From positions 1 to 20,108 of the forward strand of contig JAMONQ010000003.1 in the NCBI GenBank assembly GCA_027065635.1: DNA of 20,108 nt, written 5' to 3'. Position numbers and translations under genes: made by a program. Shown here one piece after another: positions 7,371 through 14,282 of the stretch; the first letter of the stretch is position 1; every line of letters starts with the position of its first letter. The DNA is from Campylobacterales bacterium (lineage in GTDB: Bacteria; Campylobacterota; Campylobacteria; Campylobacterales; Hydrogenimonadaceae). The notes below the pieces were generated by a model that was not told the origin of the DNA, searched no databases, and saw only the letters and a program-made list of their open reading frames with translations.

Positions 7371-7395
7371 GGATACCCTCTATGGATTTTGCGAA

Positions 7396-8379
7396 TTATA
7401 GCGAAGTTGGAAGCAAAAAAAACTGAAATCCGTCACGCTCCCAGAGCATATTTCCGGGTGTGGATTTCTGTATGACATAGCCGCTCAGCAAGGCTCTGAC
7501 ATCTGTTTCGCTTTCGACCGCTTTTCCGTCTATCATGAGAAGTTTATCGCCTAATCTAAGGCCTTTCATATAGGAGATCGAAGCGGAATCCAGATGTATG
7601 ATCCTAAGCGACGACGAAAACTCCATCCCAAAGCGCTCCAAAAAAGTATCCGATATCTTTCCGCCGCCAAACCTCTCGAAACAGCTTGCGTTTATTTCGT
7701 GAACGGCGCCACCCCTTTCGACGACTAAACGAAACTTATCGTGCGGCTTGCACTCATCGATGGTTTCAAGCAGATACCGCAGATCCGGACGGCTCTTTCG
7801 CCCGGCTTTGATCACCCTGTCTCCAGGCTTCAGATCGCACCCGCTGAAAGGATCCACCGCCTCTACCGTCACCGCACCGTTTTCCGTCTTGAAACGCGCG
7901 CCTATATCACCGTGAAGAGTTTTACCGCCAAGGATCCTTTTTATCGATGAGGCATCAAACCATATGCCCCCTTTGCCGAATATTCCCGCAAGTTTGCAAC
8001 ATCCGCTAAAGATTGCGCCGCCGTGTTCCGTATCTACCGCCACCTTTCCCGGAAATACGGAGACGGGATATGAGCGTATCGCCTTATCGGCTCGCTTTTT
8101 GTCCGGACACAAATACAATGGAGGCTTCGCATCGCTCATATATAACGGTCTGGAGGCATTCTCTTCAAATATACACAGTCCGGTAAAGCGGTCGTGAGAT
8201 ACTATTTTCTTTCCATCCGGGCAACCGATGGAAACGAACCTGTTCTTGGCTACGGCATATGCCGGTATAGAGTCCACTACTCTGAAGCTGTCCGGAAAAA
8301 ATCTGAAGCAGCCGCCGTTTTCGGCAAAAAGGGGATAAGAGAGAAAAAAGAGGGGTGCAAGAAGATGCAATAAACGCAT
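7396..8379 (-). CDS. Secreted cysteine-rich PDZ-domain protein
   Basis: A 327-residue exported protein with a signal peptide (hydrophobic residues 2-18, cleavage about LFA|EN after A19). The C-terminal third looks like a PDZ domain (LRIIHLDSASISYMKGLRLGD, then KLLMIDGKAVESETDVRALL), and the middle holds a second PDZ-like stretch (VEAVDPFSGCDLKPGDRVI). The PDZ fold normally binds C-termini or exposed peptides. No HtrA-type serine protease triad or zinc HExxH site was seen, so it is probably not a protease. Nine cysteines in the mature part, one pair adjacent (GCC), suggest disulfides in the periplasm. From memory it matches a Campylobacterota family of unknown function sitting between ybaB and ispA. 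Its ATG overlaps the ybaB stop (TGATG). Confidence 0.8.
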   Translation of the reverse strand: MRLLHLLAPLFFLSYPLFAENGGCFRFFPDSFRVVDSIPAYAVAKNRFVSIGCPDGKKIVSHDRFTGLCIFEENASRPLYMSDAKPPLYLCPDKKRADKAIRSYPVSVFPGKVAVDTEHGGAIFSGCCKLAGIFGKGGIWFDASSIKRILGGKTLHGDIGARFKTENGAVTVEAVDPFSGCDLKPGDRVIKAGRKSRPDLRYLLETIDECKPHDKFRLVVERGGAVHEINASCFERFGGGKISDTFLERFGMEFSSSLRIIHLDSASISYMKGLRLGDKLLMIDGKAVESETDVRALLSGYVIQKSTPGNMLWERDGFQFFLLPTSL

Positions 8380-8708
8380 CAGCTCGGGCTACCGCCCCCT
8401 CCGGCAAAGGGATTTACACCGCCCATCATACTGAGCGCGGCGCTCTTTTTATTGTCTTCGACCATTTTATATACATCGTTAAGGGCCGAAATGAGCAGAA
8501 TCTGAAGAGCCTCTTTATCTTCGAGAAGGGAGTCGTCTATCTCTATGTCTATGATCTCGCCTTTTCCGTTGGCCGTCACCTTTACCAGGCCGCCTCCGCT
8601 CTTTGCGGTCAGCTCTATGGACTCGCTCCTCTCCTCAAGCTCTTTTGCCCGTTTTTGCACCTCTTCGAGCATTTTGCCCAGATCGCCCATATTGAGCCCT
8701 TCGAACAC
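8379..8708 (-). CDS. ybaB: YbaB/EbfC family nucleoid-associated protein
   Basis: Small DNA-binding protein (109 residues) of the YbaB/EbfC family, which forms dimers with a coiled-coil 'tweezer' and binds DNA as a nucleoid protein. The N-terminal helix (MGDLGKMLEEVQKRAKELEE) is followed by the conserved SGGGLVKVTANGKGEIIDIEID and LLEDKEALQILLISALNDV. A glycine-rich tail (NPFAGGGG) follows, typical of the family. The start is a GTG at 8708, overlapping the panD stop by one base (TAGTG), with GAGGAG about 8 bases upstream. A later ATG (codon 7) is possible but lacks that spacing. Its other end overlaps the PDZ gene (TGATG), so panD, ybaB and the PDZ gene appear translationally coupled. Confidence 0.95.
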   Translation of the reverse strand: MFEGLNMGDLGKMLEEVQKRAKELEERSESIELTAKSGGGLVKVTANGKGEIIDIEIDDSLLEDKEALQILLISALNDVYKMVEDNKKSAALSMMGGVNPFAGGGGSPS

Positions 8709-9076
8709 TATATCTCCTCGCAGACTTCGGCTATCGTATTGCTCTGCTCGTTCATAAGCACTACCGTAGGTTTGTAACTCTCAAGCTCTTTTTCGTCATA
8801 TGAGGCATAGGCAACGATGATGATCTTGTCTCCCTGGTGCGCCTTTCTCGCAGCCGCACCGTTGAGACATATATCGCCCTTGCCGCGCTCGCCTTTGATG
8901 ATATAGGTACTAAAACGTTCGCCGTTGTTGATATTGAGTATCTCCACCTTCTGCCCGACACGCATTTTGGCCGCATCGAGAAGATCCTCGTCTATGGTGA
9001 TGGAGCCTACATAGTTCAGATTGGCATCCGTCACCGTCGCACGGTGAATTTTCGAGTAGAGCATTTCTATACGCAT
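8708..9076 (-). CDS. panD: Aspartate 1-decarboxylase
   Basis: Pyruvoyl enzyme making beta-alanine from L-aspartate for pantothenate and CoA. The 122-residue proenzyme carries the self-cleavage site G24-S25 in YVGSITID, where Ser25 becomes the pyruvoyl group, with K9 and the HRATVTDANL motif before it. The later NNGERFSTYIIKGERG and LNGAAARKAHQGDKIIIVAYA complete the double-psi barrel signature. Length is normal. The ATG at 9076 directly follows the stop of the [2Fe-2S] protein gene (TAAATG), and the stop overlaps the ybaB GTG. No panB or panC is in the window, so the pathway genes are dispersed. Confidence 0.97.
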   Translation of the reverse strand: MRIEMLYSKIHRATVTDANLNYVGSITIDEDLLDAAKMRVGQKVEILNINNGERFSTYIIKGERGKGDICLNGAAARKAHQGDKIIIVAYASYDEKELESYKPTVVLMNEQSNTIAEVCEEI

Positions 9077-9454
9077 TTAGACGGCTCCGGTCATCTTCAT
9101 CATCTGTTCCGGCGCTATGGGCTCATCCCACGCTTCCGGTTCGATTACGAACTCTTCGACCACTTTCCCGCCTATGATATGCTCGTCGATAATGCGGTCG
9201 ATCTTCTCTTTTGTCAGCCCGACATACATGACATGGCCGGGCTCTACAAGCATTACCGGGCCGTAGTTGCAGCGGTTGAGGCAGCCTGTTCTTACAGGCT
9301 GAACGGTACCTATGATACCTTTTTCCATAAGGCGCTGTGCAAGATGCTGGAACAGATCGCGATTTTCATTCGTCACACAGCTTGGTTTAGGCATACCGGG
9401 AGGTGAGGACTGCTCACACTTGAAGATATAAAATGCCGGTTGTGGAATTCCCAT
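9077..9454 (-). CDS. Thioredoxin-like [2Fe-2S] ferredoxin
   Basis: Small soluble electron carrier of the thioredoxin-fold [2Fe-2S] ferredoxin type (as in Aquifex Fd and the NuoE C-terminal domain). With the start at 9454 it is 125 residues long. The four cluster cysteines are C13, C26, C58 and C62 (KC-x12-C, then GCLNRC). The motif PPGMPKPSCV is typical of this family in Campylobacterota. The ATG at 9454 is preferred over the in-frame ATG at 9472: AGGA lies 8 bases before it, the earlier one has no Shine-Dalgarno, and a -10 at 9498-9493 then gives a leader of about 32 bases. It is the first gene of the operon down to ytfJ. Its partner enzyme is not evident here. Confidence 0.9.
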   Translation of the reverse strand: MGIPQPAFYIFKCEQSSPPGMPKPSCVTNENRDLFQHLAQRLMEKGIIGTVQPVRTGCLNRCNYGPVMLVEPGHVMYVGLTKEKIDRIIDEHIIGGKVVEEFVIEPEAWDEPIAPEQMMKMTGAV

Positions 9455-9492
9455 TTTCCCAATCCTTTTCATATAAGATAAAAATTGTCCAA

Positions 9493-9498
9493 ATTATA
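9493..9498 (-). promoter_or_regulatory. -10 element for the ferredoxin-panD-ybaB operon
   Basis: TATAAT read on the minus strand is a full consensus match 38 bases before the chosen ATG at 9454. No clear -35 is present at 17 bases. It overlaps, back to back, with the cls promoter. Confidence 0.5.
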
Positions 9499-9502
9499 GT
9501 AT

Positions 9503-9532
9503 TTGAGTCTTAACCTGAAATTACACTATAAT
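9503..9532 (+). promoter_or_regulatory. Promoter of the cardiolipin synthase gene
   Basis: TTGAGT (9503-9508) and TATAAT (9527-9532) are separated by 18 bases, giving a predicted leader of about 28 bases. The -10 is a perfect match. Back-to-back arrangement with the minus-strand -10 at 9498-9493 suggests the two promoters may compete for RNA polymerase. Confidence 0.55.
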
Positions 9533-9553
9533 TTTACCAGAATTTATAAAAAA

Positions 9554-9566
9554 ACGGGACTCCCGT
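9554..9566 (+). promoter_or_regulatory. Short hairpin abutting the cls start codon
   Basis: ACGGG-ACT-CCCGT is a 5-bp stem with a 3-base loop ending one base before the ATG. It covers the position where a Shine-Dalgarno would sit, the only candidate being GGGA within the stem. It could lower translation, but the stem is short. Confidence 0.4.
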
Positions 9567-10949
9567 ATGGATTTAGAGCCGCTTCTTTACTACACTTTTC
9601 TGGTCGGCGGAGAAATATTGGCTATCAGTGCACTTTTGCACATGATAGCGACACGCCGGTCTCCAAGCAGTATGATAGCCTGGATGCTTGCCATATTTGT
9701 CTTTCCCTATATCGCCGTCCCTTTCTATTTTCTTTTCGGCCACAGGAAACTGATCAAGCGATACCAGAAGTTCACTTTCTCGCTCAAGCCGATAGAGACC
9801 CGTACCGAAGCCAAAACACATCCCGTAGAGAAACTTCTGGTCAACGACGGAATACCCCCGGCTACAGAAAACAACCGACTCGAAATCATAAGCTCGCCGT
9901 CGCACCTTTACGACACTCTATCGAACTCCATAAAATATGCAGAACACTCCATAGATATATGCGTATACCAGCTCGAATACGACAAAACTACCGAGAAGCT
10001 AATCGACGCACTCGGAAAGAGGGCTTCCGAAGGTGTCAGAGTGCGACTGCTTCTTGACTCTATAGGATCCGTGAAACTATACCTTCTGAGATCGCCTTTG
10101 AAAGAGCTTGAACGGTGCGGTGCGGAGGTAAGGTTTTTCATGCCCTTTTTAAGCCTTCCATTTCGAAACTTCATCAACCTTAGAAACCACAGAAAGATCT
10201 ACCTTTTTGACGACACCAAAGTACTGACCGGCGGAATGAATCTCTCCGAAGCCTACCTATCGAGAACTCCAGAAAAGGTCGTATATGAAGACTTTCTATG
10301 CTCCATAGAGGGCGAAGCGTCTCACTTTTACGCTCAGATATTCGCAATGGACTGGGCATTTGCCGCCAATAGCGAGCCCCAACTCGCCCCGCCTCCGAAA
10401 GGCGACTTCGGATCCGCTTCGATTCAGGTGATACCGTCAGGTCCAGATACTCCCACGGAGGCTTTGGTAGAGGCGCTTTTAAGCCTCATCTACACCGCCT
10501 CTTCCCATATACGCATAGCGACTCCCTATTTCGTTCCGAATGAAGAGTTCATGCAAGCACTCGTCATAGCACTTCATCGAGATGTCAAAGTCACTGTAAT
10601 AGTTCCGGAACATTCCGACCATAAAATATCCGATATCGGTCGCGGCAGCTACCTTAGAGAGCTTCATTCAAAGGGTGGAGATATCCTTTTGCACAGAGGT
10701 AAGGTGCTGCATGCCAAAGCTATTCTGTTTGACGACAGCTGTGCAAGCATTGGCTCCGTAAACTTCGACAACAGAAGCCTATATTACAACTTCGAGGCGG
10801 TCAGTTTTTTATACTCGAATCATGAAATAGCCAATGTACGCAGGTGGATCGACTCCATCGCTTCGAACTCCGTTCCCTACACACCCGCCGAAAACATAAT
10901 AGTCTCCCATACCGAAAACTTCATGCGTATTCTCTCTCCGCTGGTATAA
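9567..10949 (+). CDS. cls: Cardiolipin synthase (phospholipase D superfamily)
   Basis: Inner-membrane enzyme joining two phosphatidylglycerols (or PG and PE) into cardiolipin. The 460 residues show two N-terminal membrane segments (about residues 5-27 and 35-58), the second ending in the family pattern PYIAVPFYFLFGHRK. Two PLD/HKD catalytic motifs follow: H208, K210, D215 (NHRKIYLFDDTKVLTGGMN) and H382, K384, D389 (LHAKAILFDDSCASIGSVN). Both are complete. The ATG at 9567 has no good Shine-Dalgarno and is directly preceded by a small hairpin, ACGGG-ACT-CCCGT (9554-9566). The next gene follows after 7 bases. PLD members with other substrates exist, but the domain order and length fit cardiolipin synthase. 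Confidence 0.93.
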   Translation: MDLEPLLYYTFLVGGEILAISALLHMIATRRSPSSMIAWMLAIFVFPYIAVPFYFLFGHRKLIKRYQKFTFSLKPIETRTEAKTHPVEKLLVNDGIPPATENNRLEIISSPSHLYDTLSNSIKYAEHSIDICVYQLEYDKTTEKLIDALGKRASEGVRVRLLLDSIGSVKLYLLRSPLKELERCGAEVRFFMPFLSLPFRNFINLRNHRKIYLFDDTKVLTGGMNLSEAYLSRTPEKVVYEDFLCSIEGEASHFYAQIFAMDWAFAANSEPQLAPPPKGDFGSASIQVIPSGPDTPTEALVEALLSLIYTASSHIRIATPYFVPNEEFMQALVIALHRDVKVTVIVPEHSDHKISDIGRGSYLRELHSKGGDILLHRGKVLHAKAILFDDSCASIGSVNFDNRSLYYNFEAVSFLYSNHEIANVRRWIDSIASNSVPYTPAENIIVSHTENFMRILSPLV

Positions 10950-10956
10950 TGATGTC

Positions 10957-11667
10957 ATGACAACCAAAGAGAGCTCTACATTCGCTATCTTATGCTGGAA
11001 TATACAAAAGCGGTCGCTGACACGTGAATTTCAACGGGAGTTCGACCATCTGCTCAAACTCTATCCTGCGACTTTCATCGCACTTCAGGAGGTGAAAGTC
11101 GCCGAAGGAAAACTACCGATACACTTTCAGAATTTTCACCACGCTCTCAACTGCAACTTCAGATACAAAAGCTACTGCTACGGAGTCATGACTCTTTCCA
11201 CTCTCGGGTTTATCTCGCATACAAACTTCACAACAAGAGTCAAAGAGGCTGGAGTCGCTACGAAAAAGAGTGCGCTGTTAAGCAGACATCGTCTTCATAA
11301 CGGTCAAACGCTCGCACTCTTGAACCTGCACGCCATAAACTTCGTTCCTCACCTTTTTTTCGAAAAAGAGCTAAAGAGAATAACAGGGCTCATAGAGTCT
11401 TTAGAGGATCGAAATCTTATAGTCGCAGGCGACTTCAACACATGGAGCAAAAAGAGACAAAAGGCCCTGGAGAGGAGTATGAAGCTATACAATCTCGAGC
11501 GTGTCTTCCCAAACAATGAAACGGCTTTGAAATCTGTTCTGGGAAGACCTCTCGATCATATCTACTACCGCGGTCACAAACTGCTATCCGCACAGGTTAT
11601 CGATACGGATGTCTCGGACCACAACCCGATCTACGCCCGCTTCAGCGCAGACCGAGAATCTCCCTGA
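10957..11667 (+). CDS. Endonuclease/exonuclease/phosphatase (EEP) family protein
   Basis: Member of the DNase I-like EEP fold family, metal-dependent phosphodiesterases acting on nucleic acids or phosphorylated lipids and inositols. The 236 residues keep the catalytic set in order: WNIQK (Asn), ALQEV (metal-binding Glu), NLHAINF (His), AGDFNTW (Asp/Asn), PLDHIYYRG and the C-terminal VSDHNPIYARF. The substrate is not predictable. The first 12 residues show no signal peptide, so it is likely cytoplasmic. It begins 7 bases after the cls stop with no obvious Shine-Dalgarno, and is probably translated by re-initiation from cls. Its last 26 bases overlap the end of murE on the opposite strand. Pairing with cls leaves a lipid-related role open, but this is inference. 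Confidence 0.88.
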   Translation: MTTKESSTFAILCWNIQKRSLTREFQREFDHLLKLYPATFIALQEVKVAEGKLPIHFQNFHHALNCNFRYKSYCYGVMTLSTLGFISHTNFTTRVKEAGVATKKSALLSRHRLHNGQTLALLNLHAINFVPHLFFEKELKRITGLIESLEDRNLIVAGDFNTWSKKRQKALERSMKLYNLERVFPNNETALKSVLGRPLDHIYYRGHKLLSAQVIDTDVSDHNPIYARFSADRESP

Positions 11668-12931
11668 CGACCTCTCGATCATCGAACGGTATTTTTGTGC
11701 CGTCTATCTCCTGCCACGTTTCATCGCCTTTGCCCAGTATCAACAACGCCTCATGCGGCTGGAGCTCTTTTAGAGCCAACTCTATCGCAGCTCTTCTGTC
11801 GACGATCTTTTCTATCTTCTCTTTCTCTTCGATTCCCTCGGCAATCTCTTCTATGATCTTTTTTGGATCTTCGCTTCTTGGATTGTCGCTGGTAATATAG
11901 ATCTTTTTCGCAATGGAAGCGGCGGCACGCCCCATTGCGGGGCGCTTGCTCCTGTCTCTATCGCCTCCGGCCCCGAAAACTACTCTCAACTCCTTCTCTT
12001 TGAGCGAGTCGAGTACCTGCTTGATTCCATCTTCCGTATGTGCAAAGTCCACGATCACCAGCGGATCTTCGCTTACTCTCTCCATCCTCCCCGCTACACC
12101 GCCAAAATTTTCCGCGGCTTCGCAAATATCTCCAAGATCCTCCTCGGTCAATATATGTGCCGCCGCGATAGCCGCTGTAATATTGTAAAGGTTGAAAAAA
12201 CCGTGCAAGGATGTCTCAAACGGCACAATGTTTTCAAAATGCTTTATCACGCCGCTCAAACCGCCGCCAAGAGTGTAAGCCATGATCTTGTATGTCGCAG
12301 GATTCTCTATACCGTAGCTGAGTGTGTTTTTCGGGTTGAATTTCAAAACATCTTCATCCCTGTTGATCAGCTTTTTTCCGTCATCCTGGAAAAAACTGCT
12401 CTTTACAGCTCTGTAAGACTCCAGCGAACCGTGATAGTCAAGATGGTCACTCGTAATATTGGTGTGTACTTTCAGAGCGAACTCCAAACCATCTATTCGT
12501 CCCTGCTCTATTGCGTGCGAACTGACCTCCATGACGAAAAATTCGCATCCGCGCCTTTTCGCTTCAGCCATATGGGATATCGTAGCGAGCAAAGAGGGAG
12601 TCGTGAGAGATTTATCCTCTATCCTCTCGTCATCGATAAAAAAGCCGCGTGTACCCTGAAACGCCGTTTTGTAGCCGAGGTCAAGAAGTATCGAATAAAT
12701 GGCGGCCGACGTGGTAGTCTTTCCGTTGGTACCGGTTACGCCGATCGTATCGAGATCGACAAGACCAAGCTCATCGAGAAGTTCCGAAGCACTTACGATG
12801 CGTGAGCCTCTTTTACGTGCCTCTTCTTCATAGATACGGTTTTGCGCGGAGGCAAGAAACCTTATCCCTTCGCCTGCTTCCTTGCTGTTGTCGGTGACCT
12901 GGCCGATCCCATCTCCAAAATCGACAGTCAC
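11642..12931 (-). CDS. murE: UDP-MurNAc-L-alanyl-D-glutamate--2,6-diaminopimelate ligase
   Basis: Cytoplasmic Mur ligase adding meso-diaminopimelate to UDP-MurNAc-Ala-Glu with ATP, the third amino-acid step of peptidoglycan precursor synthesis. In 429 residues the ATP P-loop is GVTGTNGKTTT, followed by TTPSL, the MEVSSHAI motif, the NITSDHLDYHG motif, FNLYNITAAIAAA, and the C-terminal DNPRSEDP. The DNPR motif selects meso-DAP over lysine. The N-terminal domain is short, as in other epsilonproteobacterial MurE proteins. The start is a GTG at 12931, with AAGG upstream and only 3 bases after the preceding stop. No in-frame ATG gives a complete N-terminus. It is the last gene of nifU - TPR-like gene - murE, convergent with the EEP gene. 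Confidence 0.96.
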   Translation of the reverse strand: MTVDFGDGIGQVTDNSKEAGEGIRFLASAQNRIYEEEARKRGSRIVSASELLDELGLVDLDTIGVTGTNGKTTTSAAIYSILLDLGYKTAFQGTRGFFIDDERIEDKSLTTPSLLATISHMAEAKRRGCEFFVMEVSSHAIEQGRIDGLEFALKVHTNITSDHLDYHGSLESYRAVKSSFFQDDGKKLINRDEDVLKFNPKNTLSYGIENPATYKIMAYTLGGGLSGVIKHFENIVPFETSLHGFFNLYNITAAIAAAHILTEEDLGDICEAAENFGGVAGRMERVSEDPLVIVDFAHTEDGIKQVLDSLKEKELRVVFGAGGDRDRSKRPAMGRAAASIAKKIYITSDNPRSEDPKKIIEEIAEGIEEKEKIEKIVDRRAAIELALKELQPHEALLILGKGDETWQEIDGTKIPFDDREVVREILGLR

Positions 12932-12934
12932 AAA

Positions 12935-13513
12935 TCAGCCTTTGATCTTTTCTATAAGGTCCTGTATACGCTCTTCGCCGGGATATGCGATCGCAGCTCC
13001 TTCGATATATCGCATCGCCATTTCGTTGAATCCGTTTTCGACGAGCTGCTGGAGAAAATCGAGAAGATCCTCTTTTTCCGTGATAACGACCTTCGTCGAA
13101 AACATTATATCCTCGAATGCTCGCCTGAAATTGCCGCGCAGCTCGACAAGTTCCTTGAAGTCGGCGTATGTTATCCCCTCCGCACTCTCGTCTCGTGAAA
13201 AGAGAGTTCCATCGAGAAGATCGGAAATCTTTTCGAGTGCACTGTCCAAAGAGCCGATCATCTCCTCGATAATCCTCTCGGCCCCTTCGGTCCTCTCCTC
13301 TTTTAAAACCTGATAGTACTCAAACAGCGCCTGAGCCTCCTCGTCGTTTTCAAGCGCTATATCGCTCAAAATCGCGCCTATTCTCGCCTCTTCGAGATTT
13401 GGAAAATCTTTGAGTAAAATCCCGTACATTCTCAAAGCTTCGTCATAGTCGCCTCTATAAAAGAGATTCTCGGCACGATCCAGAATTTTTCTACTCTCTT
13501 TTTCTCTCATCAT
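12935..13513 (-). CDS. TPR-like helical protein of unknown function
   Basis: A 192-residue soluble, highly charged, mostly helical protein. Near the N-terminus is a tetratricopeptide-like helix pair (ILDRAENLFYRGDYDEALRMY, then LLKDFPNLEEARIGAIL), and a similar pattern returns at the C-terminus (FNEMAMRYIEGAAIAYPGEERIQDL). There is no signal peptide, membrane segment or catalytic motif. From memory a similar uncharacterised gene lies between nifU and murE in Campylobacter. The ATG-ATG at 13513 is preferred over the longer in-frame start at 13546, because the latter lies inside nifU and the former follows the nifU stop by 4 bases with an AAGG upstream. Conserved position points to a link with Fe-S assembly or cell-wall synthesis, unproven. 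Confidence 0.85.
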   Translation of the reverse strand: MMREKESRKILDRAENLFYRGDYDEALRMYGILLKDFPNLEEARIGAILSDIALENDEEAQALFEYYQVLKEERTEGAERIIEEMIGSLDSALEKISDLLDGTLFSRDESAEGITYADFKELVELRGNFRRAFEDIMFSTKVVITEKEDLLDFLQQLVENGFNEMAMRYIEGAAIAYPGEERIQDLIEKIKG

Positions 13514-13517
13514 TACC

Positions 13518-13796
13518 TTATTCCATCTTGTCCCACTGGTCTTCAAGACCTACGGGTACACTTATTACTTCGATTTCGGGATGAATATCCATGCGCATTT
13601 GGCGCTCAACACCATACTTTATGGTGCTTCCGCTGCTGGCACACCCCACACAGGCTCCCTGAAGCTGGACATACACTTTTCCGTTCTTTACACCGAGCAG
13701 TTTTATATCGCCGCCGTCCAGAGCCAATGAAGGTCGTACCTTTTCGATGACGTTTTCAACCGCCGGGAATAGATCTTCATCACTGAATGGTATCAT
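13518..13796 (-). CDS. NifU-family (NFU domain) Fe-S cluster protein
   Basis: Single-domain NFU-type protein (92 residues), equivalent to the C-terminal domain of NifU or the NFU part of NfuA. It binds or carries Fe-S clusters for transfer to apoproteins. The key CxxC is C49 and C52 in GACVGCASSGSTIKYG, preceded by RPSLALDGGDIKLL, the family signature. There is no N-terminal IscU-type scaffold, so this is a carrier rather than the main scaffold. The ATG at 13796 has AGGA 8 bases upstream and a good promoter at 13833-13861. It is the first gene of the nifU - TPR-like gene - murE unit. Confidence 0.95.
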   Translation of the reverse strand: MIPFSDEDLFPAVENVIEKVRPSLALDGGDIKLLGVKNGKVYVQLQGACVGCASSGSTIKYGVERQMRMDIHPEIEVISVPVGLEDQWDKME

Positions 13797-13832
13797 ATTA
13801 ATCGTCCTAAAATCGTAATCGTATAGTGATCT

Positions 13833-13861
13833 ATAATATCAAAAAAGGGAAGATTTTACAA
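13833..13861 (-). promoter_or_regulatory. Promoter of the nifU - murE operon
   Basis: Read on the minus strand, TTGTAA (13861-13856) and TATTAT (13838-13833) are 17 bases apart. It lies between the terminator hairpin of the ribosomal operon and nifU, so the murE unit can be transcribed on its own. Confidence 0.6.
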
Positions 13862-13902
13862 CCGGAGCGAAATACGGTTGTATCTGTTCGGGAGAGTTGT
13901 AA

Positions 13903-13922
13903 ATCGGGGGAGATCCCCCGAT
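13903..13922 (-). terminator. Terminator hairpin at the end of the ribosomal/rpoA operon
   Basis: ATCGGGGG-ATCT-CCCCCGAT is a perfect 8-bp GC-rich stem with a 4-base loop, 6 bases after the rplQ stop. The tail is TTACAACTC rather than a long T-run, so termination may be incomplete and allow some read-through into nifU. Confidence 0.65.
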
Positions 13923-13928
13923 CATAGG

Positions 13929-14279
13929 CTAAACAAGTTCTATTATCGCCATCTCCGCGGCATCTCCGCGTCTTTGGCGTGTCTTTATGATTCGTGTGTA
14001 GCCGCCGTTTCTTTCGGCATACTTCGGAGCGATCTCTTCCACCAGTTTCTTGGTAGCCGCTTTATCCTGAAGTTTTGCAAAGACGGCTCTATGAGCGTTG
14101 AAATCACCCGCTTTTGCACGCGTAACAAGCTTCTCGAAAACACTTCTCAGAGTCTTCGCCTTGGCCAGAGTCGTCTCGATTCGTCCGTTCTGAACCAGTG
14201 CGATAGAGAGGTTTTTGAGAAGGGCGGCGCGATGAGCGGAAGTTCTGCTCAGTTTTCGATATCCATGTCTATGTCTCAT
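13929..14279 (-). CDS. rplQ: 50S ribosomal protein L17
   Basis: Large-subunit protein near the exit tunnel. The 116 residues begin MRHRHGYRKLSRTSAHRAAL, the universal L17 N-terminus, and continue with LAKAKTLRSVFEKLVT and the C-terminal NGGYTRIIKTRQRRGDAAEMAIIEL. It is complete, with the start 3 bases after the rpoA stop and GAGG as Shine-Dalgarno overlapping it. It ends the operon, followed by a hairpin. Confidence 0.98.
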   Translation of the reverse strand: MRHRHGYRKLSRTSAHRAALLKNLSIALVQNGRIETTLAKAKTLRSVFEKLVTRAKAGDFNAHRAVFAKLQDKAATKKLVEEIAPKYAERNGGYTRIIKTRQRRGDAAEMAIIELV

Positions 14280-14282
14280 CCT

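Noticed and set aside
9455..9472. Longer start for the [2Fe-2S] ferredoxin
   Set aside because: No Shine-Dalgarno before 9472, whereas AGGA is ideally spaced before the ATG at 9454.
12038..12805. 255-codon plus-strand open frame
   Set aside because: It is antisense to murE motifs that are fully conserved, and the product has no recognisable features.
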